From Mortierella sp. BCC40632 (taxonomy: Eukaryota; Mortierellomycota; Mortierellomycetes; Mortierellales; Mortierellaceae), in contig WAEK01000002.1 in the NCBI GenBank assembly GCA_011634665.1, positions 1,571,001 through 1,635,000 on the forward strand: 64,000 bases of DNA, given 5' to 3'. This document shows, one piece after another, positions 12,671 through 26,922 of this stretch; within the stretch, counting starts at the first letter, position 1; every line of letters begins with the position of its first letter. Position numbers and translations under genes: made by a program. The notes below the pieces were generated by a model that was not told the DNA's origin, searched no databases, and worked only from the letters and a program-made list of their open reading frames with translations.

Positions 12671-14108
12671 ATGAACATGTTCAACACCGACTCGGGGTTC
12701 CGGCCCCCATCCCCTCTCGCTTTCACACCTAGCACCGGTCTCTTTGGCGATTCCATGCCATTTGAAGGTACTTGCTTGTTCTTACATTCTCCTACTTCTT
12801 AAGGACAATCATTCATGATCTGGTCAAAACCCCCCCTTTGTTGTGCTCTCTCTTCTTTTGCTCACTCATTTTCCCACTCTACCACTCTGCCACCCCCTTC
12901 TTACTGTTCTCTCACTAGACTTTAAGCTTCCCGGTCAAGAGTTTCTCAATCTCCCTACATCCCCACCTCCTATTACCTCCGATCCCTCCATGGCACTCTT
13001 CAATCCATCGGAGCAGCGCTACTTTTCCGAGTTCCTGGATGCTCTTGTCATCGACCAGGACTTCACCTTTGATCCCAGCTCAATACCCAACCTGCCTAAC
13101 CTGCCACTCTTCACTCAGGACAACATGCCTTCTGGCCTTGGCCTTGACAACAGGCCCTATATGCTCCCGCCTACATCCTCGTCAAACCCCTTTGCGACCT
13201 CTGGCCTCCTCGGCAGTACGTCCATGGATTTTGACATGGCTTCACCTTCTCAGCCCGGTTTCGTAGGGTCCCAATCCCTTCCAAACCATAGTGGGCTCGG
13301 CGGGTTTTCTCCTCCTCCTTCGCAGCAGCCTGGCATCTCTTCTGGCTCTCCATCTTCGCTCCACTACACATCCTCAGCCCAGACCTCTGTTCCTTCCAAG
13401 AGAAAGACCAACAAAGGTGCTGATGCGGCAGCAGGTTCAAATAGGAGAAGCTTGTCTGGACAGAACGACTCTAGCAAGATTGCAACGCCTATCCAGCAAC
13501 TTTCGAAGCTTTCGCTCAATAATGGGCCGACCAGCTCGAAAAAGAACAAGCGTGATGATGACGATTCGTCAGTGTCGTCTCCACCACCCTTGACTCCTCG
13601 TTCGCGCGAGCACAGAGAAGCCCGCGGCGAGAGAGATCCCTCTGTGTCGGATGGCTCGGTCTCGGACACAAGCAATACCAACCCAACTTCAGCAAATTCC
13701 GCCTCGACAGCCGCCTCTGCGTCGACTGCGAAGCGCAAACCTTACAAGGAGCTGCTGACAGAGGAGGAAAAGCGCGCAAACCACATTGCCTCGGAACAGA
13801 AGCGTAGGAATACCATCCGGAATGGATTCAAGGACATGACCGACATCATCCCCGAGCTCAGGGATGTCAACAGCTCAAAGTCAACCATCCTCTTCAAGGC
13901 AGTGGATTTCATTAAACAGCTGGAGAAACGGAATCGTGTCCTTCAGGCAAAGGCTAGCCAGCTCGAGACTCGTCTTATGAGCCAGGGCAAAGGCGGTGCC
14001 GGTGCTAGTGTTGGAGCCAATGGAATGTCGGGCATGGGAGGTTCCGGCCTGGATGACCAGCGGCTGCAGGATATTCCACACATCTATCCAGTCCCATGCA
14101 GTCGTTAG
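12671..14108 (+). CDS. bHLH (helix-loop-helix leucine zipper-like) transcription factor
   Basis: Exon 1 is 12671-12767 and exon 2 is 12919-14108, giving 428 residues. The intron is GTACTT...CACTAG, phase 1. A second in-frame ATG lies two codons downstream, at 12677. The bHLH domain lies near residues 302-370: the basic region HIASEQKRRNTIR has the His-Glu-Arg arrangement of class B E-box (CACGTG) binders, followed by helix 1 (FKDMTDIIPEL), the loop with SSKSTILFKA, helix 2 and a short coiled coil (KRNRVLQAKASQLETRL). The domain is most like Max/Mlx-type and related fungal factors. The N-terminal 290 residues are Ser/Pro/Asn-rich and probably an activation region. The precise orthologue is not clear from sequence alone. 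Confidence 0.92.
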
Positions 14109-14287
14109 ACAGTGATGGACGACAGTATTCCCTTTTTCTTTTCTTTTTTTTTTCTTTCTCATCAAGTCCTCTCTCTCTCTCCCTCCCCCTCCCCACCCCT
14201 GACATCTTTTTTATTCGGCTTTTTCTCTTCTTGTACTTTCTCTCGTTTTTGTCTCGTCCTCTTGTCCTTCTCCTGTACCATAGCCTG

Positions 14288-14328
<41 letters not shown>

Positions 14329-15132
14329 CTTTTCCATCATTACTCCTACCCAAAAAATCTCAATAAAACCCAAAACAAACAAACAACAACAAAAACAACA
14401 AAAAGTCCTCGAGCGAGAGTGTAGGGCTTCCAGTCCCAATGTCATGAAAAGAGTCTGTGTTGGGGGGTAACTAGAAACCCTGTTCAAAGAGCGAATTAGA
14501 GTCCATCTCTTCTGATATCCGTTCCCCAGTAATGCCGTTAGGACGACTGAGTGTCTATAGAAAGCCTTCAATGAGGCTCTGAAAAAGAAGAATGATGAGA
14601 GATATGGTGGAAGCAACCTCCATCCTGAAATTTGTTCGTTAAATATCTATTCCTGCCTTGACAAAAGTCTTGCGTTACCATTGAATTCTCTATGCTATTT
14701 CACTTCCTTGGCGTAATAGGCTGAAGAGCAGAATAGACATGCATAGAGAGGGATTCATCGCTAGAGCGGGAAGAAATAAAAGGATTGCCTAGTAGTGGAC
14801 ACGTCGTGTCCACAGGTCTTTTTTTTTTTTTTTTTTTTTTTTTTCCTTGTTCCACGAACAATGTGAAAAGGTGTAGCTTAAGTTGATCAGAGTTTCGATT
14901 TCATGTGCATGTTAATGCGAGAACAACAGACGAGTGGTGTTGACGGCATTAGTTTTTTTTCTTCGTAGACTCTTTCTAAAGATATATCACCGTGATACCC
15001 GTCGTCTGTTCGCCATTCGCCGCTTGCTATTCGTCACTAGGGAAGGAAAAGGGTAACACAGTATGCTTCCCATTGACATTCTACTATATTTTTCTTTCTT
15101 TCTTTCATCGAGTCGAGTCCTGTTCACTCTGC

Positions 15133-15178
<46 letters not shown>

Positions 15179-16642
15179 ATTTAATGACTATAAGTGCAAA
15201 TTGGGGCTGGAAAAAAAAAAAGAGAAGCAGGTGAGCACGCGAGGATTCTAAAGATACATATGCACTTAATAAAACTCTGATGACAGTAAACAGTGTCCTC
15301 TAGCAAAAGAGAGGGATAGTAAAAAAAAAAGGAAGAGTTCCAATTCGTGCTTTCTATTTATGATTCTACACTTTTCGAATAGAACATTTCGTCAAGGAAG
15401 AAATAGACGGACTGAATGGATCGAGTCATGATTGAAACTAGAGTAGAAACGAAGCAAACCAAAGAGTTACTAGCAGTGGCCGTTGGGGCTGTGGGAGTAC
15501 AGAACCTTGAAGATCTCAAAGTTGTCCCTCCAAGGTCAAATCATGGATAGTGGTTCTACCGATACCGAGCTATTTCTTAGAGTCAAAGAGCGAGAATGCA
15601 TGCGTAATCGACTGTGGAGTGTATTTTAGCTGTATGGAATCAGTATCGAGGCTATAATTGCATGGGGTGGAGTGGAGTAAGCATCCATTTGATAGTTGGC
15701 TCTACCGAGGGTGCTAAGCAAATATGATTGGACAGCTCGGTGCTAAGAAGTAGTCAAGGGGAGAGGAGAGGACACCAATGAATGATCTGAATCCAGAAAC
15801 ACAGCGTTTTCTACTATGATCCAGCTCCCCAGTAACAACCAAGTTGATCAGATCCAGGCTGCTTGGAGGAAATAGTGTATTTACGAGAATCACAAATCAG
15901 ATATTTCTCGCTGAAAAGACATCAGCTGAGAATCCATAGTTCGTTGACAGACAACCCCGACCGTTCTTCTTTTCTCATCAGTATCCTGCAGCCTTCTTTT
16001 TGCTCCTTGGTCCTAGTACATGACTATGTGGCCCCAGCGCGTTCAAGCGGGGACAGAACCTTTCTATCTCGCACATCCCCCTACACGTGGGACGAGGTGC
16101 GGACAAGAAAGAGAAAAAAGGACCCAGAGTCATTTCCAAAGGAGTAGCGGTTTATGGGTCTACCTGTCTGGTGAGCCACACGAACCGAGCTGTTGGGAGG
16201 AAAAAAGAGTCCTGTGGAGGGATGGTGGGGAGCCCTGAAGAGTGGGGGAACAAAGGTGTCGTGCATTCATATCGTGGCTTAGAGAGGGGTGTCTGTTTTT
16301 TTTTTTTTTGCAGCACACCCTGTGCATCAGACACGCATACGATAGCGAAGGAGTGAGCGAAAGACAAACAAATCCTTTTTTTTTAGGGTCCGCCAGAGAG
16401 GAGCAGCATTGCATTCTCTCCATCCAGCATTTCTTCCTCTCTCTCGAAATCATTTCCCCTCTTCCCAAGCAAGCACCATCTTTTGCATTCCGGCATCGCA
16501 GCAAGCCCGTCTCGTCTCACTTCTCATCTTGTGGCTGCTGTGCTGTCTTTCGCCGTTCTGATCCCTCCTATTTCTCCTTCGAATTCGTCGGTTCCTCCTC
16601 GGGCGATCCCTTCCTCCCGCGCCACCCATTCTCCCTCGCAGG
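14109..16642. other. Intergenic region between bHLH and nucleoporin genes
   Basis: This 2.5-kb stretch has no convincing gene. It contains (CT)n at 14290-14327, an AATAAA at 14362-14367, a 26-base poly-T at 14819-14844, a second (CT)n at 15137-15174 and a possible orphan exon on the minus strand at about 15470-15535 (see findings). The last 250 bases before 16643 are pyrimidine-rich and probably the nucleoporin leader. Confidence 0.5.
14362..14367 (+). terminator. Candidate polyadenylation signal of the bHLH gene
   Basis: A canonical AATAAA lies 254 bases after the bHLH stop codon and just past a CT repeat. This is position and motif only. Confidence 0.4.
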
Positions 16643-19600
16643 ATGGACTCGACCAGTAATCGCTACAAGCCCTACTCGCGCCCTTCATTGCCGAGGCATC
16701 AGAGGCAACCCCAGCGCCAAAGGCAGGATGAGCAGCTGCAAGTAAGCTTTGCTAAACACGCTCATCTCTTCACTCAAATCGTCTCCATTATCACCTTCTC
16801 AATCCGAGGCGTGCCAGGACCCATCTTGTCACGCTTTCAACTACTCATTCTAGGGTTGGTACTTATGCATTTTATCCCTTGACTCTCTAGAACATCCCCA
16901 AGGTTATCTCAAGCTTTGTGAAAAAATCTCTGTCATGGCTCGGCATCATCAACCACCAGAGTGACAGTGAATCGGACATTGAGGAGAATGAATCTGGACA
17001 TCCTTCAGGCTCTTCCGACCTGCCGACAGCTTCCTCTGTATCGACTACTCAGACTTTGGAGTCAGCGCGTGCTAGTGACCCAGCTTTGGAGAGTGTCAAG
17101 ACAATCTACCCAAGCGACCAACTCAAGGGTCATCATGCTGGTCAAAGTCGGAATTCTGGTCAGGTAATTGGCTACTCTCTCCAGAGAAGAGTTTTGTTTC
17201 TTGCTCCCTTTAAAACTAATAATGCGGGTGTCTCTTGTTCCGCAAAATGAGACGAGTCTAGTATTTTTTGTCTGACAGGACCTTCTCTTTTCTTTATGTC
17301 TTCACTTGGGTAGATCTACCCCAATGGACCACTCAATAAGAATTCACAATCGGGAACACACCGTGGCCAGCGTCGCTCTGGCCTCATCGGTTCGTTGGCT
17401 TCTGCAGAAGAGGATGATAGCATGGTAGGTGCTCGTAAGATATGTCGCGATATTAGGAACCCCAGATCCATGCTCATTCACTATCTAGGCGTCCGCTAAA
17501 GCGGGAGGAAACTGACAGAGGCTTCCGTTTTTTTTTTATTTTTTTTATTACTTATTTTTTATCTTACTTTCAGACTGAGGCGCAGGATACGGATGAACAA
17601 TTGAAGCTCCCTGTTGTCGACACAAAGGAGGACGAGGTGGCACCTTCTATGCCATCCAACGAATCACAGGAATCAGTTGGAAAGAGTGAGGTAGTTGCTC
17701 TGCCCAAAGCTGAAAAGAAGGAGCAACATTCAGATGGTATGGGAAGAATAAGATGCACTTTGCGACTCTTTTCTCAGCTCTGTCATCTTCGAGGCAACTG
17801 TTGAATTTCAGCTCATTTACTACCGCTGACACGATCCAATGAACTATGGATTTTATTGTTTTTAAAATGCTCCTTTAGAAGAGTTCACGTCCGACGAGCT
17901 CAGTTTGATGGAGCGACTCCGCAAGATCACTAGTGAACACATGGAGGTAAGTCTGGTCTCCACATGACCTTAAATTGGCAGGTATAGATATCTATAACTC
18001 TTGGACTGACTAGAAATGCTTTTCTCGTCATACTGAACTGCTAGATGACAAAGGGTCCTAGAAAGAGCCATGATGTGTCCAAAATCTTTAAGAACAGCTT
18101 GCCAATCTTAATCCCAGCAGCAGCAGCAGCAGTTTACAAGGTACGTCCGAGGACTGTATACTCTAGAGCTTGAGAAAAGTCGCAGCCTTGTATTTACTGA
18201 CATGGATTTTTTTCTTTCTATTCTTCAAATATAGTATACGCATCGGGATGATGATGACGACGACGATGACACTCCTAAGCAGGCTCCACGGACTTCGGGT
18301 GTTTCCACACTCATTAAGAAGGAGCTCAAGCGTGCCCGCAAACAGATTGCTCGTCGAGACTCGACAGAAATGGATATGGATTCTCAAGACAGTGGTTTGG
18401 ATGCAGACGAGTCGGAGCATGGGTGGGGAAGCTCTGCGGGTCGGTCACGTCTGGCTGCCCGCTCACGCCGTGAGATCCCTAATGGGTCCCCAGAACGAAA
18501 GCGCCGAACGGTCCGCATGGACTATGAGGCTGATGATCGATCATTTGGAAAAGAATCTCTTGCCAAGACTCAAGACGCTCCAAGACGACATACCCGCTTT
18601 ATTCCCGGCAGATTCTCTGCGCTTGATACCGATGAGGAAGAAGAAGATCTTCGTAAAATGGACTTGGAGAGAGTAAGTTTTACTACTCTTTGTCGATTCA
18701 GTGCCAAGTGAGCAGCGAAAGGTTTTATAGACTAACCGTCCAATCTTCTACAAACTCATAGGAGCAACGAGAGTCGGAAAGGCAGCGTTCCTCGGCTGTC
18801 ATGGTTTCAAAGGAGACAATGACGGATGACTACTTGATGGGCTCCGATTTTACTGGATTTTCACAGCCCCCTCATGGCCATAAGGCCATTTGGCGCGACC
18901 CCAAAGTCGATGAGGCACTCAAGTGGACCCGATCGCCAGATTCGACACTTCCTATTGCAGAGACCTGGCTTTGTGAGAAATGTGGATTCCGAACAAATGT
19001 CGCTGCTCCCAGGTGTGAGTTCTGTCTGTTGCCAAAGTCTGGGCCTCGTTCATCCACTTTTACGCCAGGTCCCAAGTCTGGCGTTGAGCAGGACTCTCAA
19101 GTGTCTGTGTCGACATCTACATCATCCATCGTTCCAGTGGCACTCGTCTCTGTTGGAGCACCAAAGATCGGAGACCTTCCTACATCCCCAACCACAAAAA
19201 CAACCTTGTTAGATGCACCAACGACTTCAGCAAAGACCACTGAGGTCGAGGTGCCCAAGCCGGTGGCTCCCGCTAACTGGGCTGCTGCAGGATTCAAGGT
19301 TCCCGATACTTCAAACAAGTGGAAGTGTCCAACCTGTGATGTCATGAACGACAACAAGCTTGACAAATGTCCATGCTGCGAGACTGATAAGCCTGGAGCA
19401 AAGAAGGCGCCAGCAGCGCCAGTGGCTCTTCCTTCGTTGTTTGGTGGACCCCCAGCCGTAGCATTGTCTACTCCTGAGAAGAAACCCGAGATGCCTTCTC
19501 TTTTTGGAGCTCCCAAGAGTGATACTCCTTCTGTATCTTTGTTTGGAGCTCCCAAGAGCGATGCCCCTGCGTCTTTATTCGGAGCTCCCAAGAGCGATGC

Positions 19601-22052
19601 CCCTGTATCATTGTTCGGCGTGTCCACTACCGCCTCGGTCGCTATTGACAAGCCTGCAGCGCCTGCAGCATTCAACTTTGCTGGCGCTGGTTTCAAACCT
19701 ACAGACTCGAGTAATAAGTGGAAGTGCCCTACTTGCGATGTGAAGAACGATAATAATCTTGACAAGTGTCCATGCTGTGAGACGGATAAGCCAGGTGCAG
19801 TCAAGAAGGAGACAGGACCCCCTGCACTCCCAGCACTGTTTGGTGGACCCGCATTTGGTTCCAAGCCGAGTGAACCAGAGAAGAAGGATGCTCCAAAGAT
19901 ACCCTCGCTCTTTGGAGGAGCTCCTACAGCTGTCTCAACAACCGAGAGCAAACCAGCAGCATCAGCAACATTCAATTTTGCCGGTGCTGGTTTCAAGCCT
20001 GCAGACTCGAGCAACAAGTGGAAGTGCCCTACATGTGATGTGAAGAACGATAATAACCTTGACAAGTGCCCATGCTGCGAGACAGACAAGCCTGGAGCTG
20101 TTAAAGCAGAGAAGGTGGCCCCGGTTCTCCCTAGTTTGTTTGGAGGACCAGCAGCAGCACCATCTTCTACACCTTCAGCCAAACCTCTCTTTGGTACAGC
20201 TCCTACAGAGACATCGGCACCTTTGTTGTTTGGAGCTAGTGCGGCCTCCACTGCAGGAGCATCTCTTTTCGGAGCCAAAGCGCCAGCTTCTCCTTCTTCA
20301 TCGCTTTTTGGAGGTTCATCGGCATCATCGACTCCAAAGCTGCAATTTGGCGTGCCCGCCACCAGCTCTACACCAGCGACCTCGTCAACTGCTGCTCCTG
20401 CAGCCTCGACATCCACAGCACCCTCACTCTTCGGAGCCTCAGCTCCAACAGCGGCGCCGGCAGCTTCAGCTCCCGCTTCGACTCCACTGTTTGGAACTCC
20501 AAGCTCTACATCCGCTCCAGCGAGTACATCGTTGTTTGGGGCTTCGTCTACAACAACACCCAAACCATTGTTTGGTACTCCCTCTGCCTCTGGTTTGACG
20601 TCTACTAGCACCCCGTTATTTGGCGCGTCTACATCGACAGCAACGCCGGCTCCTGCCACAACGTCGTTGTTTGGTGCTTCGACTACAGCTACATCCGCGT
20701 CGACGGCCGCTCCCTCACTTTTCGGGTCGACCAAGGCGCCAACAACTCCAGCAGCAGCTACTACCACACCATTGTTCGGATCCACAGCTAGTGCAAGCAC
20801 ACCAGGTACTTCGAACTCATCCTTGTTCGGGGCCACAACCTCTGCCCCATCGACCTCTGCACCCACATCCACGTCGCTTTTTGGAGCAACCCCTTCTGCA
20901 TCCTCTGCCCCTTCCCTTTTCGGAACTCCAGCCTCCAAGGCACCTACGAGCACTCCTCTTTTCGGCGCTCCGTCCTCCAGCACTGCAAACCCATTTGCAA
21001 CTGTGACCTCCACGCCAGCTTCTACGAGCGCGACGACAACCAATCCTCCACTCTTCACATTTGGAGCGCCCTCTACTTCTGCAGTCACGCCTTCGGGTTC
21101 TACTGGAACAAGTACAACTTCGGCACCAGTCTCCCTTTTTGGATCATCGACCAGTGCGACCACCGCGGCCCCAGCGTTTGGATCCACACCAAGCTTTACC
21201 TTTGGACAGCCCACATCAAAGAATGAAACAGCAATGTTTTCGTTTGGTGGGTCTTCATCGGGTACTGGCACCAATGCTGGATCCACTGCTCCTACCTTTG
21301 GAGGATTTGGCAGCTCTACCTCCTCATCTACTCCTGGTACTGGATTCACGTTTGGAGCAAGTTCTACAGGTGCCCCATCTTCGGGCGCTTCTTCGTTCTC
21401 CTTCGGTGGCCCAAGTGCCGGCCCTGTAACCTTCGGAGCAAATTCAGGAAGCACTGCCTCGCCTTTTGGATCCACTGGACCAGCATTTGGATCGAGCTCT
21501 TCCAACTCTGGGGGATTTGGTCAATCGTTGAGCGTAGGTGCTGGTACGAACAATGCCGGCAGTGGGACTGGCGCTCAAAATTCGATGATGATGTCGCCCA
21601 TGATGTCGTCTTCTACACCCACTGGTTCTGGATTTGGAGGATTCGGTTCCACTGGTGGTGTTAGTGCTCCCTCTTTTGGTAGCGCGGCAGGTGCTCCACA
21701 GGCAAGCCCATTCGGACAGTCGTCATCAGGTACAAGTTCAGGTATGTTTCCCTTTGGTTCAGGTGGTGGTGGATCAGGAGGATCGACGTTTGGAGGATTT
21801 GGAGCTGGAGGTGCATCCGCTACTGGACCCAGTGCTGGAGGATTCGGACAGTCGACTTTTGGTTCACAGCAGCAGCAGCAGCAACAGCCAGGTCCTGCCT
21901 TTGGAGGAGGATTTGGGGCTGGTCCCGCAACTGGTCCTGGAGGCGAGCCCCTAGGAGGTGGATTCTCCTTTAACATTGGCAGCACGTCTCAACCAGATTT
22001 TCCAGCTGGCCGAAAGATTGCTAAGATGAGAAAGACGAAGAAGAAGCCATAG
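16643..22052 (+). CDS. FG-repeat nucleoporin of the nuclear basket (Nup153/Nup1-like) with RanBP2-type zinc fingers
   Basis: This is a nuclear pore basket component that binds transport receptors through FG repeats. Exons are 16643-16741, 16891-17163, 17314-17424, 17574-17736, 17879-17946, 18045-18140, 18235-18672 and 18762-22052; all phases agree and the product is 1,512 residues (human Nup153 is 1,475). An early predicted amphipathic stretch, VISSFVKKSLSWLGI near residue 37, resembles membrane-binding helices of Nup153/Nup1/Nup60. One divergent and three nearly identical RanBP2 zinc fingers lie near residues 485, 603, 736 and 836 (pattern W-x-C-x2-C ... N ... C-x2-C). After that come dozens of SLFG, PLFG and GFG repeats in Ser/Thr/Ala-rich sequence. 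The C-terminus (GRKIAKMRKTKKK) is basic, as in Nup153. Fungal Nups with zinc fingers are less usual than animal ones, so the fungal orthologue name is left open. Confidence 0.93.
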
Positions 22053-22621
22053 AGTAAAAAGGGAATATGAAATATGCTCATTTTAGCAAGCATTCCTCAA
22101 AAAGAAGCAGTCAGTAAATAAGTAAATATTATAAAAAAAGAAGAAGGAGAAGAAGGAGAAGAAGGAGGAGAAGGAGGAGAAGGAGGAGAAGGAGAAGAAA
22201 TGGAAGAGTAGATTGCGATTCGACAAAGTTGTAAGAGCTTTCGCGTTTATCGTCGATAGTGTTGGGGGCTGCATAGACGAGTCTACTCCGGGTTCATTGA
22301 GCTTGGAGCGGGCATCTTTTTTGAAGCGGGCAGAAGATCTGATCAAAGTCAGGTGACTATGTCCCAACCAAGAAGAAAATTTTTTGAGTGTGTTTTTATT
22401 TTTCACTCTCAGTTCCCTCTTTTCTTTTTTATTGCTGCTTGGAAGAGGGGTGGGACTTTTTTCCTTTTTCTTCTCTTCTTCTCTTTTTCTGATGTCCCAA
22501 CCCTACCCCACCCTTGACCCAGCCCTCGTCCTCGGAGTATCCCCGTACCAGCTTTTGATCGATCCCCCGTAACCAATCCCCTTTCTTTTCAACCTTCCAG
22601 AAAAATAAAAGAACAACAAAC
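22053..22621. other. Intergenic, nucleoporin to OPRT
   Basis: This spacer between two tandem genes holds an (AGG/AGA)n purine tract at 22135-22200 and a pyrimidine-rich leader (22395-22620) before the OPRT start. No gene is seen. Confidence 0.5.
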
Positions 22622-23275
22622 ATGGCTATCAAGGACTACCAGCGCGAGTTTATCGAGTTCGCGATCCAGAACAGCGTCTTGAAGTTTGGCGAGTTCACCC
22701 TCAAGTCTGGCCGTATCTCTCCTTATTTCTTGAACGCCGGACTCTTCAACACGGGTGCTTCACTCTCCAAGATTGGCAAGTTCTATGCCGCAGCTGTGAA
22801 CGATTCTGGTATCGAGCATGACATTATCTTTGGACCTGCCTACAAGGGTGTTCCTCTGGCATGCACGACCGTCATTGCGCTTGCCGATGCTCCCTACAAC
22901 AAGGATACGCCTTACTGCTTCAACCGCAAGGAGAAGAAGGACCATGGCGAGGGTGGTACGATTGTTGGATCGGCTTTGCAAGGCAAGGTCTTGGTGATTG
23001 ATGATGTGATCACAGCAGGAACAGCTATCCGGGAGTCGGTCCAGATCATTCAGGACTGCAAGGCTCAATTGGCCGGTGTGTTGGTGGCTGTTGACCGACA
23101 GGAGACGGGCAAGAACGGTGACATGTCTGCAATTCAGGAAGTTGAGCGGGACTTTGGTGTGCCTGTGAAGGCAATTGTGACCATGAGCCACATTATGGAG
23201 TACATGGAGGAGAAGGGTACATATGTCGAGCACTTGAAGCTTATGCGTGCCTACCGCGAGAAGTATGGTGTTTAA
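22622..23275 (+). CDS. URA5: Orotate phosphoribosyltransferase
   Basis: This enzyme joins orotate and PRPP to make orotidine 5'-phosphate in UMP synthesis. It is a single-exon gene of 217 residues, the usual fungal OPRT length. Landmarks are the N-terminal [15 protein letters not shown] substrate region, the [13 protein letters not shown] flap region, [10 protein letters not shown] (the mobile catalytic loop with Lys and His) and the PRPP-binding loop [13 protein letters not shown] near residue 123. The protein is monofunctional; no OMP decarboxylase domain is attached. Start: the ATG at 22622 gives the family N-terminus directly after a pyrimidine-rich leader. Confidence 0.98.
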   Translation: MAIKDYQREFIEFAIQNSVLKFGEFTLKSGRISPYFLNAGLFNTGASLSKIGKFYAAAVNDSGIEHDIIFGPAYKGVPLACTTVIALADAPYNKDTPYCFNRKEKKDHGEGGTIVGSALQGKVLVIDDVITAGTAIRESVQIIQDCKAQLAGVLVAVDRQETGKNGDMSAIQEVERDFGVPVKAIVTMSHIMEYMEEKGTYVEHLKLMRAYREKYGV

Positions 23276-24369
23276 AAAAGTCTAGAGATCTAGTTATCCC
23301 TTTATCCTTTACTCTTTCGCCTTTGCCTGTTATGTAATTAAAAAAACGACTACGCCTGTTGCGCGTAGATAAACCAAAAAAAGAAAAAGAAAAAGAAAAA
23401 AAGAAAAAAAAGAAACTCCTGAACTGACTGCGTTGTACTATTGTCAGGTACAATTTTTGCTCTTTAGTATACTGGCCAGCTCCAATGCCGTTTGTCGTAC
23501 TCTACAATTGCTCCAAACTTTGCTGTTGCTGTCTCTATGCAGGAAAGCATAGGACATTGAAGAGAATAAAGATTTGGAAGAAGCGAGATGAGCTGCTTTT
23601 TAAACTGCTTTGGGGATCGTCAGATGGCGTGTGAATTTTTCTCTCTCTCTCTTTTTTTTTTTTTTTTTTTCCCTCTTGTGTCAAGAAGTAAAAGGTTGAG
23701 TGTCCGTGGCCGTGGTTGTTGGTTTTAGTCTCTTTTTTCACACTTGAACACCCGACGCAGAAATCCAGGTCCAAGAATGAGTCAGCGGAACGGTTATGGT
23801 TGCGTTCGAGAGGATCGTCCGACAGCTTGGTTGCCAGGTCGGGATGGATCCTCGAAAACGGACGTGCCCTGGGGTTGTTCGTGCGTAAGTTGGACACAAA
23901 TAGAAATGATAAGTGTAGCTGTTCGACAGTTTTCTGCACCAGATCTGTTGCCTTGCCTGTTCTTTCACTTATCCTGATGTCACTATCTGCTTGTGCTCAT
24001 CATGGCTAGGCTGGGTGAGTGCCTTTGCCCAGGGCGGAGTCAGTTGTCTTATTTTCCCGGTATCAGTCAAGGCAAAGGAGACACTTTCACTAGAGTGTTT
24101 TTGTCAGTGATGGGGTAGTAGGCCCCTTTCCCTTCAGCAAGATCGACACTGCACACTTTTGTTCAACAGCCTGAAGAAACGCAGTCCTCCCTTTTTTTTT
24201 TCTAAACAATTTGTCTCGTACTATTTTTTTTTCTCGGTCCTATTTCTATTCTCTCTCTTTCCTCTTTTTTTTTTTCTCTTTTTTTCTTCTTCTCACACGC
24301 ACTCACTCTCTCTTCCATTCTTCTCTCCATTCCGCACCCTTCTTCTTTTCACCCACTCAAACATCAGCA
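23276..24369. other. Intergenic, OPRT to spermidine synthase
   Basis: This is a 1.1-kb spacer. It holds an A-rich stretch (23375-23412), a poly-T of about 20 at 23651-23670 and a T/CT-rich leader (24185-24360) before the SPE3 start. I see no gene. Confidence 0.5.
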
Positions 24370-26297
<1,928 letters not shown>

Positions 26298-26614
26298 AAG
26301 AAAGAAGAAGAAAAAGAATAGGAAGGTCCTTCCCCTGGACCATTTTATTCCCAATTGCATATATACACACTCACAACTCTCACACACACCCAACACACCA
26401 AAGAGAAAAATGAAAAAAAAAGAAAAACATTAAACGGTGAAGATTCATCCAGTGGCTTTGAGCAAAAATGCATAGTTTTATATAATTGAGTTGGTACCCT
26501 CTATTCGTGACAAGCCGAGAAGAGCTTGCGAAGTCCTCTCCCCTTGACATTTGACCATTTCATCCCCTTCATCAACGCAAGATCCTCCTTCTCTCTCTTT
26601 TCCCTTCCATTTTT

Positions 26615-26658
<44 letters not shown>

Positions 26659-26706
26659 GATTGCAAAGGAGACCGCAAAAACCTTTTATTGACCTCTCTT
26701 TTCTGG

Positions 26707-26741
<35 letters not shown>

Positions 26742-26922
26742 GGAAGCCTGATCGCACCTTTATTAAAAAAAAGGTTTACCACTGACAACTTCTTTCTCAT
26801 TTTCTCTCTTACTCCCTCATCTCAGCCAAACAACAACAACAGCAACAACAACAACAACACCACCTCCACCACCAACAACAACAACAAGTAATTATCTCTT
26901 TCTCTCTCTCCTTCTCTCCCCC
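26298..26922. other. Intergenic, spermidine synthase to Gbp2-like gene
   Basis: The region contains two long T homopolymers (about 39 at 26618-26656 and 33 at 26708-26740) and a CAA-rich stretch (26826-26888) that is probably the 5' leader of the downstream gene. No gene is seen. Confidence 0.6.
26618..26740 (+). repeat. Pair of long poly-T tracts
   Basis: Two T runs of about 39 and 33 bases are separated by about 50 bases of mixed sequence. They lie 180-305 bases upstream of the Gbp2-like start codon. Poly(dA:dT) tracts are known nucleosome-excluding promoter elements in fungi; that role here is inference. Confidence 0.75.

Noticed and set aside
11867..12802. 311-residue frame containing the first bHLH exon
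   Set aside because: Everything before 12671 is a translated CT tract; the bHLH start is at 12671.
19097..21505. 802-residue open frame antisense to the nucleoporin
   Set aside because: It mirrors the FG/Ser/Thr-rich repeats on the other strand and has no start context, introns or recognisable domain.
24211..24369. Upstream in-frame ATG of spermidine synthase
   Set aside because: The extra residues are a translated T-rich leader; the conserved family N-terminus starts at 24370.
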